Assembly (NCBI GenBank): GCA_002314675.1
Contig: DCGZ01000072.1
Coordinates: 3,526 to 11,935 of the forward strand
Direction of reading: 5' to 3'
DNA from: Fibrobacter sp. UBA1765
GTDB taxonomy: Bacteria > Fibrobacterota > Fibrobacteria > Fibrobacterales > Fibrobacteraceae
DNA length: 8,410 bases
A model generated the notes under the pieces. The model made no database searches. It was not told the origin of the DNA and saw only the letters and a program-made list of their open reading frames with translations. Numbering within the stretch: position 1 is the stretch's first letter; every line of letters starts with the position of its first letter. Shown in pieces: positions 1 to 5,452 of the stretch. The position numbers and the translations under genes were made by a program.

Positions 1-479
1 GCCCCTGGATGAAGGCTGCAGAAGTTACCGACGCCATGATCGATGCTCTCAAGAGCGGCAAGTACAAGACTCTCCGTTGCAACTACCCGAACGGTGACAT
101 GGTTGGCCACACTGGTTCCTTCCGTGCAGCAACAATGGCTATCGAAGCTGTTGACATTGGCCTTAGCCGACTCCTCCCAGTGATCGACGCTATGGGCGGT
201 GTCGCTCTCATTACCGCTGACCACGGTAACGCCGATGAAATGTACGAAATCGACAAGAAGACCGGCCTCCCGAAGACAAACAAGGACGGTTCCTTCAAGG
301 CTAAGACAAGCCACACCTTGAACAAGGTTCCGTGCATCTTGTACGATAACGTTTCTGGCGGCCACCTTGGCCTTAAGGAAGGCGATTGGGGCCTTTCTAA
401 CATTGCAGCAACAACAGCAAACTTGCTCGGCCTTGAAAAGCACGAAGCATGGGACGAATCCATGCTCGTTATCAAGTAA
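1..479 (+). CDS. gpmI: 2,3-bisphosphoglycerate-independent phosphoglycerate mutase, C-terminal part (5' end outside window)
   Basis: This is the last ~158 codons of a cytosolic glycolytic/gluconeogenic enzyme that interconverts 3- and 2-phosphoglycerate using two metal ions (Mn2+ in most studied bacterial enzymes). The frame is open at the left edge (first full codon at base 3), so the ATG at 9 is internal. Counting from that Met, the alkaline-phosphatase-superfamily metal ligands are visible: D30 and H34 in NGDMVGHTG, D71-H72 in ADHGN, and H102 in SHTLN. These match D403/H407, D444/H445 and H462 of the Bacillus stearothermophilus enzyme. The stretch between ADHGN and SHTLN (residues 75-100) is long, as in plant and trypanosomatid-like forms, and NYPNGDMVGHTG is also typical of that branch. 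The fragment ends at the normal C-terminus and is followed by an intrinsic terminator. The identification is secure; only the N-terminal phosphatase half with the catalytic Ser is out of view. Confidence 0.95.
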   Translation, partial: PWMKAAEVTDAMIDALKSGKYKTLRCNYPNGDMVGHTGSFRAATMAIEAVDIGLSRLLPVIDAMGGVALITADHGNADEMYEIDKKTGLPKTNKDGSFKAKTSHTLNKVPCILYDNVSGGHLGLKEGDWGLSNIAATTANLLGLEKHEAWDESMLVIK

Positions 480-501
480 GAGTACAGAATACAGAAATAA
501 G

Positions 502-522
502 AAAACAGGAAAGCTGTTTTTT
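502..522 (+). terminator. weak hairpin with T-run downstream of gpmI (possible first terminator)
   Basis: Seven-base inverted repeat AAAACAG / CTGTTTT with loop GAAAG, followed directly by two more Ts, 23 bases after the gpmI stop. It is AT-rich, so alone it is probably weak, but it precedes a stronger hairpin and the two could act in tandem. Confidence 0.35.
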
Positions 523-534
523 CGCTGTTTCAAG

Positions 535-569
535 AGAAGAAGTGTCATTCGGCACTTCTTCTTTTTTTT
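535..569 (+). terminator. rho-independent terminator of gpmI
   Basis: Perfect 10-base stem AGAAGAAGTG (535-544) / CACTTCTTCT (553-562), extendable by a T-G and a C-G pair to a four-base loop (ATTC), followed by a run of Ts to 569. It reads on the plus strand, ending the gpmI transcript. On the minus strand the hairpin is not followed by Ts, so it is not an obvious terminator for the converging GtrA-family gene. Confidence 0.88.
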
Positions 570-583
570 ATGCTTCTAAAAAA

Positions 584-1018
584 TCAGCGGTTCTTGAAAA
601 CCCAGAACTTGAAGGCGCCAAAGGAAACTATCACGTAGGCAACATTTGCCGCAATGTTTGCCACATAGCCGGGTTTCATGATTTCACCAATTTTTGTGCC
701 ACCCAAAAATGCGATTTCCCTATCAAAAATTGCAACACCATCAAGCAAATAACTCGAGAGTTCAAGTACTCCCAGGTTCACGGCATACGCAACGGCAAAC
801 ACACAAAGAAAACGAACAATCTCTGCGCCCTTTTTATTACTGCTCTTGAAATTCCATTTGCGATTCCAGACGTATGAATTGATGCCGCCAGCAACAAAGC
901 CAAGAAAATTCGAAAGTTCCAGATTCCATGCAAGCAGCTGGTACAGCACATACACTACAACAAGCGTAAGCAGCGTATTCATTAAACCGATAATATTGTA
1001 CTTGATAAAATGAAGCAT
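584..1018 (-). CDS. GtrA-family four-helix membrane protein
   Basis: Inner-membrane protein of 144 residues, the usual GtrA size. GtrA-family proteins are thought to help move polyprenyl-phosphate-linked sugars across the inner membrane for surface polysaccharide modification; the substrate here cannot be read from sequence. Four hydrophobic segments are seen at about residues 5-29, 35-52, 67-90 and 116-139. Family hallmarks are the opening FIKYNIIGLMNT, the NRKWNFK loop after helix 2 (residues 52-58) and the aromatic-basic end KFWVFKNR. The ATG at 1018 is chosen because the family motif begins right after it, although no clear Shine-Dalgarno sequence precedes it. It lies 100 bases downstream of hemW on the same strand, with no strong terminator between them, so read-through is possible. 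No dedicated glycosyltransferase partner (GtrB type) is adjacent. The family call is good; the function is inferred. Confidence 0.85.
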   Translation of the reverse strand: MLHFIKYNIIGLMNTLLTLVVVYVLYQLLAWNLELSNFLGFVAGGINSYVWNRKWNFKSSNKKGAEIVRFLCVFAVAYAVNLGVLELSSYLLDGVAIFDREIAFLGGTKIGEIMKPGYVANIAANVAYVIVSFGAFKFWVFKNR

Positions 1019-1118
1019 AGCTTAGAATACAGAAAACAGAAGACAGATTACAGGCAAACTTAAATTTCAATCAAAGTTGGATCGTAATATAAAAAGATCG
1101 AACGAAGTGGGTGTTCCA

Positions 1119-2252
1119 TTACACCATAAAATCTTCGACAACCTGGTCCATAAAGAGCCAGCCATCGCCCACGAGTTTCACAACGTTACCGGAGCGCTGC
1201 AAATAGCCCTTGCAAACCCAATGTTCAATTTTTGATTCCGGCAGGGTATAATTAAAGTCAGATGCAAGCCTTGTAACATCAAGCCCCGCAGATTGACGTA
1301 GCGAAAGCCAAATGGTCTCGGCGATTGCCGATTCACGGTTCAGCACGTCATTGCTGTAGAGGGATTCTGCACAGCCCTCCTGCACAAAGGATTTCCAGCG
1401 GGAATATTTTTCTGGCGCATAAAAACGGATTTTACCCAAATAGGAATGCGCTCCCGGACCAACTCCAAAATACTCCCCGCGGTTCCAGTAATTTTTGTTG
1501 TGCAGGCTCTCGAAACCAGGCTTTGCAAAATTCGAAACTTCGTAGCGTTCAAAGCCAGCCTCTTTCAGAATCTGTACACCGCCATTGTACATGGGCGCAT
1601 AAAGTTCTTCATCAACATGCAGCCTGCCACGCTGAATACGATTTCCAAGAACTGTATGTTCCGAGACATTCAAGCCATAAAAACTTATATGGTTCAACGG
1701 ATATCCAGAAAGTCGTTTTACATCGGCAAGGAACGTTTCCGTGCTTTGGTTCGGAAGGCAAAACATCAAGTCCGCATTTACCTGGACCCTACCCTTCAAG
1801 GAGCAAAGCGTGTCCAATGCGCGTAACCCAGTTTCAACAGAATGGGCGCGGCCAATGGTCTTCAGCAAATCAGCATCAAATGTCTGGATACCCACGCTAA
1901 AACGGTTCACGCCAAAAGCCATTGCGACATCGAGGCGTTCTTCCAAACAGGACTCCGGGTTCACTTCCATCGATGCTTCGCGCAAATTTTCTATGCAGAT
2001 TCCGGAATCACGCAGCCACGAAAAAAGCCTTACCAAAAGTTCCGGCGGCAATATGGAAGGCGTTCCTCCGCCCAAATACAGAGTCTCGATGCTAGCCCAC
2101 TTTTCTGGATAGCGACCCCTTACGCAAGCAAGTTCCCTAAGTACAAGGTCCAAATATTCCAGATACATACGCTCTGGAGCGGCAAGCACCGAAAAATCGC
2201 AATAGTCACAGACCTTGGCGCAAAACGGAACATGAATGTACAAACCCAGCAT
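1119..2252 (-). CDS. hemW: radical SAM family haem chaperone HemW (HemN-like)
   Basis: Cytosolic radical SAM protein of 377 residues, the normal HemW length. HemW binds haem and passes it to respiratory enzymes; it is often misannotated as coproporphyrinogen III oxidase. Seen directly: the cluster motif CAKVCDYCDF with C11, C15 and C18, where F20 occupies the place of the fourth Cys found in true HemN; GGGTP at 61-65 (SAM binding); EVNPE at 96-100; GIQTF at 121-125; and HNKNYW at 251-256, the HNxxYW motif characteristic of HemW rather than HemN. The start at 2252 gives the standard MLGLYIHVPFC opening; AAGGA lies too far upstream (about 16 bases) to be a good ribosome site. It is separated from the upstream glycosyltransferase by a terminator, so it probably has its own promoter in 2253-2280, which I could not pin down. 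Slightly unusual is DLMFCLPNQ (residues 161-169) where DLMFGLPGQ is typical. Confidence 0.95.
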   Translation of the reverse strand: MLGLYIHVPFCAKVCDYCDFSVLAAPERMYLEYLDLVLRELACVRGRYPEKWASIETLYLGGGTPSILPPELLVRLFSWLRDSGICIENLREASMEVNPESCLEERLDVAMAFGVNRFSVGIQTFDADLLKTIGRAHSVETGLRALDTLCSLKGRVQVNADLMFCLPNQSTETFLADVKRLSGYPLNHISFYGLNVSEHTVLGNRIQRGRLHVDEELYAPMYNGGVQILKEAGFERYEVSNFAKPGFESLHNKNYWNRGEYFGVGPGAHSYLGKIRFYAPEKYSRWKSFVQEGCAESLYSNDVLNRESAIAETIWLSLRQSAGLDVTRLASDFNYTLPESKIEHWVCKGYLQRSGNVVKLVGDGWLFMDQVVEDFMV

Positions 2253-2278
2253 GGCTAAAAATTAAAAATCCTTAAGGT

Positions 2279-2310
2279 AAAACAAAAGGCCTCGCTTTTA
2301 AACGAGGCCC
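2279..2310 (-). terminator. rho-independent terminator of the family 2 glycosyltransferase gene
   Basis: Inverted repeat GGCCTCG (2288-2294) / CGAGGCC (2303-2309) with an eight-base loop. Read on the minus strand it is followed by TTTTGTTTT (complement of 2279-2287). It sits just past the glycosyltransferase stop and about 30 bases before the hemW start, so it separates the two minus-strand genes. Confidence 0.85.
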
Positions 2311-2331
2311 TTGTCAGCAAAAACAAATTCC

Positions 2332-3909
2332 TTACTGCTGGTTCTTCTTTTCCTTATGCATTTCAATGATGTTAGAAACATAATGCATAAAGCTAAGAAC
2401 GCCAACCATCAAGAAGCCGATTGCATAAAGGCCAATGAACGGTCCAATGATAAACTTCTGCGCACCGATGTAGGCAAGCAAACCGTAAATGCAGTAAACA
2501 CCTACGCAAAGTTCCATAACGGCAAGCCATGGGAACTTCTGCTTGTAATGGCTAAGAGCCTTGGCACCCTTCTTCGGAGTACGTACAAATGAACTTTTCA
2601 GGCCGAACACGGCAGCGAGGACGGCGCGAGTATTGCTTACCGCAATGCCTACACCGAGTGCCATAAGGATCGGGAAACTGAGCACACGCATCTTCCAACC
2701 GGCATAGCCAGAGCAACGCTGAGCAACAAAGTAAAGTACAGACGGAGCAATCGCTGCAAGGAAGATTCCACCAAAGCCAACAATGAACATCCATGTCGGG
2801 AGGCCCTTGACCGGTTCATACCAGATCAAAAGCGGCAAGGAGAATACAGCGGTAAAGAGCATGCAAGGATGAATGGAATAGTGAGTCGTATGGAGGAATG
2901 CGCCAATCTTTACCTTGATAGATTCATCGGACTTGAGAACGCGCGGCAAGACCTTGATTGCTGTTTGGATGGAGCCCTTAGCCCAGCGGAACTGCTGTGC
3001 CTTGAAGGAGTTGATATCGCCCGGGAGTTCTGCAGGAACAATCACATCGAACACGAACTTCATCTTCCAGTGGGCAAGCTGGCTACGGTAAGAAAGGTCC
3101 ATGTCTTCGCAAAGGGTGTCGCCTTCCCAGCCACCGGCATCGTCGATAGCCTGACGGCGCCAAACGCCTGCAGTACCGTTAAAGTTCATGAACAGGTTGC
3201 CCCAGCTGCGAGCGGACTGTTCCACGACAAAGTGACCATCGATACCAATAGATTCTGCAAGGGTCAAACCGGATTCCATACGGTTCAAGTGGCCCCAGCG
3301 GCCCTGAACGAGGCCGACCTTCGGGTCCATGACCATGTACGGAATTGTCTTAAGGAGGAAGTCTTTTTCAGGAACGAAGTCGGCGTCAAAAATTGCAAGG
3401 AAGTCGCCTTTTGCAACAGCCATGCCTTCTTTAAGTGCGCCAGCCTTGTAATCCTTGCGGTTCACGCGGTGGATAAGGGTAATGTTGTAGCCCTTGGCTG
3501 CCATTTCGGCAACCTTGCGCTTGGTAACTTCGTAACATTCATCGGTAGAGTCGTCAAGCACCTGGATTTCGTGCTTGTCACGCGGGTAGTCGATTGCGCA
3601 GACTGCATCAATGAGGCGTTCCACGCAGTTAGCTTCGTTAAAGACAGGAAGCTGAGTTGTTACGATCGGCATTTCGTCAAGCGAATGTTCGCGATAGAAC
3701 TGAAGAATATTCTTGCGGTCGCTAAGGCGAACGCGGCGGCTGTTCTTTAGGAACAGGTATATGCTCATGTAGCAGCTAAAGCCGTACATTACGAGGAACA
3801 CGCCCGCAATAACGTAGATAACGAACATTACGTTCAAAGAAATTTGTCCACCCAAGCTAGACAAGAAGCTCTGAAGCAAATCTTGAATGTTTTGTAGTAA
3901 CTGACTCAT
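2332..3909 (-). CDS. processive family 2 glycosyltransferase, cellulose/mannan synthase-like
   Basis: Integral membrane polysaccharide synthase of 525 residues that would polymerise a nucleotide-sugar into a beta-linked glycan and thread it through the membrane. Seen: a hydrophobic N-terminal segment at about 26-55; a GT-2 domain at about 80-320 with DDSTD (119-123), FDADF (174-178), TLCEDMD (265-271) and QQFRWAKGS (305-313, the QxxRW motif of processive synthases); then hydrophobic segments at about 335-365, 372-396, 408-437, 462-483 and 488-512. FVRTPKKG (441-448) is also found in CslA/CslC-like bacterial synthases. It has no PilZ domain, unlike BcsA (usually over 700 residues), and no bcsB-like neighbour. 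The start at 3909 is preferred over the ATG at 4050: the longer form would overlap the divergent gene, and AAGGAAG precedes 3909 at about 10-13 bases. Whether the product is glucan, mannan or something else is not decidable here. Confidence 0.9.
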   Translation of the reverse strand: MSQLLQNIQDLLQSFLSSLGGQISLNVMFVIYVIAGVFLVMYGFSCYMSIYLFLKNSRRVRLSDRKNILQFYREHSLDEMPIVTTQLPVFNEANCVERLIDAVCAIDYPRDKHEIQVLDDSTDECYEVTKRKVAEMAAKGYNITLIHRVNRKDYKAGALKEGMAVAKGDFLAIFDADFVPEKDFLLKTIPYMVMDPKVGLVQGRWGHLNRMESGLTLAESIGIDGHFVVEQSARSWGNLFMNFNGTAGVWRRQAIDDAGGWEGDTLCEDMDLSYRSQLAHWKMKFVFDVIVPAELPGDINSFKAQQFRWAKGSIQTAIKVLPRVLKSDESIKVKIGAFLHTTHYSIHPCMLFTAVFSLPLLIWYEPVKGLPTWMFIVGFGGIFLAAIAPSVLYFVAQRCSGYAGWKMRVLSFPILMALGVGIAVSNTRAVLAAVFGLKSSFVRTPKKGAKALSHYKQKFPWLAVMELCVGVYCIYGLLAYIGAQKFIIGPFIGLYAIGFLMVGVLSFMHYVSNIIEMHKEKKNQQ

Positions 3910-3997
3910 TTGAAGTTCTTCTTCCTTAAAATTTGGGCGCAAATATAGAAACCCTTTTGTAAGTTTGCTACATTCAATTTTGTAAAACGGGCAATAT

Positions 3998-4498
3998 ATG
4001 GCTGACAAATTGGAAATTTTGCAAAAATGGGCAAACGCTAGCCGCGACAAAACGGGGTTTAAAGACTCGCTAAGAAGTCTTTTGCACTACGCATGCGCAG
4101 AAATCATTCGAAAAAACGCACCCGAAATGGCCCAAAATTCGCCAGAAAAGGCATTTTTTGCACTTTTGCCATACATCAGCGAGCCCATAGCCGGCTGGAA
4201 CATGGACCCTTTGCAAAATGAAGGCGAAATTTTGAAGTTTGCTTCCGAGGAACATTCCGTAACCATTCCACAAAACGGCAGCAGTACATTCGACTTGCGC
4301 GGAGTTCACTGCCCGGAATGCTCCATGCGTGCCCGCCTATTGATAAAGTCTTTGAAAGAAAACTCGACCGCAGTTGTATTACTGGACAATGGTTCCCCGG
4401 CAGAAAATGTACCAGCTTCCCTGATTGCAGACGGAAATTCCATAACAAAACGTGAAAAAAAGGATAATTTTTGGCTATACGAAGTCCAAAAGCACTAA
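3998..4498 (+). CDS. two-part protein: unknown N-terminal domain plus C-terminal TusA/SirA-like sulfur-carrier domain
   Basis: Soluble protein of 166 residues. Residues ~97-164 resemble the TusA fold, opening with FDLRGVHCPECSMRARLLIKSL, which lines up with the family pattern (L)D(L)RGxxCPxPxMxxRxxLxxL. C105 matches the sulfur-carrying Cys of TusA. The second Pro of the conserved CPxP is replaced by Cys (C105-P-E-C108). Family members relay persulfide sulfur for tRNA thiolation or other sulfur transfer. Residues 1-96 are mostly polar and probably helical at first (KLEILQKWANASRD); I do not recognise them. The ATG at 3998 follows a weak ACGGG site at six bases' spacing. It is divergent from the glycosyltransferase and 78 bases ahead of the next same-strand gene with no clear terminator. 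The full-length protein is about twice the usual TusA size, so a direct TusA role is uncertain. Confidence 0.72.
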   Translation: MADKLEILQKWANASRDKTGFKDSLRSLLHYACAEIIRKNAPEMAQNSPEKAFFALLPYISEPIAGWNMDPLQNEGEILKFASEEHSVTIPQNGSSTFDLRGVHCPECSMRARLLIKSLKENSTAVVLLDNGSPAENVPASLIADGNSITKREKKDNFWLYEVQKH

Positions 4499-4576
4499 TT
4501 TTAATTTCAGGGTGGCACGAAAAAATGCAATTTTCAGGCCTCAAGTTTCAGGCTTATCCCCCAAAAAGGACCTATT

Positions 4577-5140
4577 GTGGAAAATCGAATTCTTATAATC
4601 GCTGACGAACTATTCGGAGAAAACGGAGAATCTGCCGCCCGCTTTTCGGAGCTGCTCCTTTGCAAGCAACCCACAAGACCTTTACAATTTGTGATCAACG
4701 CACCCCTCCCCTATTCGCTAGCATCACTAAGCGAAAAAATTGCCTTCGATATCATGGGCAAGCAAGCCAAGCACATCATTCTGGGCGTTGGACTTAAAGA
4801 CATAGCCCACGGGAAAAATCCCGATATTTTATTCGAAAGTTTAAAGAATATTACAAGCATTTTGTTGTCTAAGACCAGTAGTATTATATATATAGTTACA
4901 ATACCGCTAGAAACGCTCCCAGAATCGCCATCGGCAATCTGCCACTGGAACACTCTGCTCAAGGGGCTTGCAGCCGACCGGCTCAAGGTGCTTGACTTTG
5001 CAGAAGCAGCAGAGACATTCAAGGAGCAGCAACTGGAACGCGGAAAATTTGCACGAACGCTTTACGGCGAAACCGGCAAGGCGACATCAACGTGCCAAAC
5101 GTTGCTGTCACTATTCTTGTTAGACTCGTTCTTAGCATAA
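4577..5140 (+). CDS. hypothetical protein, degenerate SGNH/GDSL-hydrolase-like
   Basis: Protein of 187 residues without signal peptide or membrane segment. I do not recognise a characterised family, but the order of segments resembles SGNH hydrolases: strand plus IADELFGENG (8-17) where GDS would be, HIILGVGLKDIAHGKNPDILFESL (66-89) where the GxND block would be, IIYIVTIPL (103-111), then LKVLDFAEA (136-144), and LYGETGKA (162-169) where the DxxH block near the C-terminus would be. At each catalytic position the expected residue is missing: Ser to E11, Asn to K74, Asp/His to E165/K168. If the fold call is right it is a binding or structural pseudoenzyme. The GTG start is well supported by AAGGA (4566-4570) six bases upstream. 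A short AT-rich patch at 4880-4903 uses ATA codons, unlike its surroundings. The stop overlaps the ribosome site of the next gene, implying translational coupling. Confidence 0.6.
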   Translation: MENRILIIADELFGENGESAARFSELLLCKQPTRPLQFVINAPLPYSLASLSEKIAFDIMGKQAKHIILGVGLKDIAHGKNPDILFESLKNITSILLSKTSSIIYIVTIPLETLPESPSAICHWNTLLKGLAADRLKVLDFAEAAETFKEQQLERGKFARTLYGETGKATSTCQTLLSLFLLDSFLA

Positions 5141-5144
5141 GGGA
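5139..5144 (+). promoter_or_regulatory. ribosome binding site overlapping the preceding stop codon
   Basis: AAGGGA lies six bases before the ATG at 5151 and shares its first two bases with the TAA stop (5138-5140) of the preceding gene. It decides the start: the in-frame TTG at 5145 would directly abut this site and is therefore not usable. The overlap suggests coupled translation of the two genes. Confidence 0.75.
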
Positions 5145-5150
5145 TTGACT

Positions 5151-5408
5151 ATGGAAAATCAAAAAAGACGCGCCCCCTCGGGCCCAAAAATGGGAATTTG
5201 TGACCGCTGCCACGAAGAAAAGCTCGTTCGCACAATCAAGGTTCGCGAAGCAACAGTCATGGACGGAGCCGCCACCTACGGTACCGTGATAAAGCACATT
5301 TGCGAAGACTGTTCTTCTAAAAAGAAAAACGACAAGAACGACATTCCGGCACCGAGTGCCCAGGCTCTCAAGAATTTGAAAAAGAGCATGAAAAAATTGC
5401 TCCGATAA
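5151..5408 (+). CDS. small four-cysteine zinc-ribbon-like protein
   Basis: Basic protein of 85 residues. Two Cys pairs are visible, C17-D-R-C20 and C51-E-D-C54, a CxxC-x30-CxxC arrangement typical of a zinc ribbon; between them lies a basic, beta-prone segment (KLVRTIKVREATV). The C-terminal third is lysine-rich (KKKNDKND, then LKNLKKSMKKLLR) and looks like a flexible linker plus an amphipathic basic helix. Such small proteins often bind nucleic acid or a protein partner, but no specific family is recognised and no function should be assigned. It is the last gene of the 3998-5408 cluster, 10 bases after the previous stop and coupled to it, and it is followed directly by a strong terminator. 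Confidence 0.75.
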   Translation: MENQKRRAPSGPKMGICDRCHEEKLVRTIKVREATVMDGAATYGTVIKHICEDCSSKKKNDKNDIPAPSAQALKNLKKSMKKLLR

Positions 5409-5416
5409 ACTGAACC

Positions 5417-5448
5417 AAAATCCCCGCTTGGGGATTTTTTATTTTTAT
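5417..5448 (+). terminator. rho-independent terminator closing the three-gene cluster
   Basis: Perfect nine-base stem AAAATCCCC (5417-5425) / GGGGATTTT (5430-5438) with loop GCTT, followed by a T-rich tail to 5448. It starts 8 bases after the zinc-ribbon gene's stop and ends 4 bases before the next ATG. Read on the minus strand the A-run would give only four Ts, so it acts mainly on the plus strand. Confidence 0.9.
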
Positions 5449-5452
5449 TCGC

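Noticed and set aside
837..1070. 77-codon minus-strand frame overlapping the start of the GtrA-family gene
   Set aside because: Wrong frame over the GtrA coding region, with odd Cys/Tyr-rich composition and no motifs.
1098..1121. Terminator after hemW (GGTGT / ACACC inverted repeat)
   Set aside because: Only a five-base stem, overlapping the stop codon, and without a T-run on the minus strand.
1325..1900. 191-codon plus-strand frame opposite hemW
   Set aside because: Antisense shadow of a fully motif-supported HemW; no domain is recognisable.
2869..3750. 293-codon open frame on the plus strand inside the glycosyltransferase gene
   Set aside because: It lies wholly antisense to a gene with complete GT-2 motifs, its product has no recognisable domain and no ribosome site precedes it. 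Long antisense frames are a common by-product of codon bias.
3942..3947. -10 box (TATATT on the minus strand) for the glycosyltransferase gene
   Set aside because: No acceptable -35 lies at 16-18 bases, so it is not listed as a promoter.
3910..4050. 47-residue N-terminal extension of the glycosyltransferase
   Set aside because: It would overlap the divergent TusA-like gene, it includes the AAGGAAG ribosome site and the intergenic promoter region, and its translation does not look like a protein domain.
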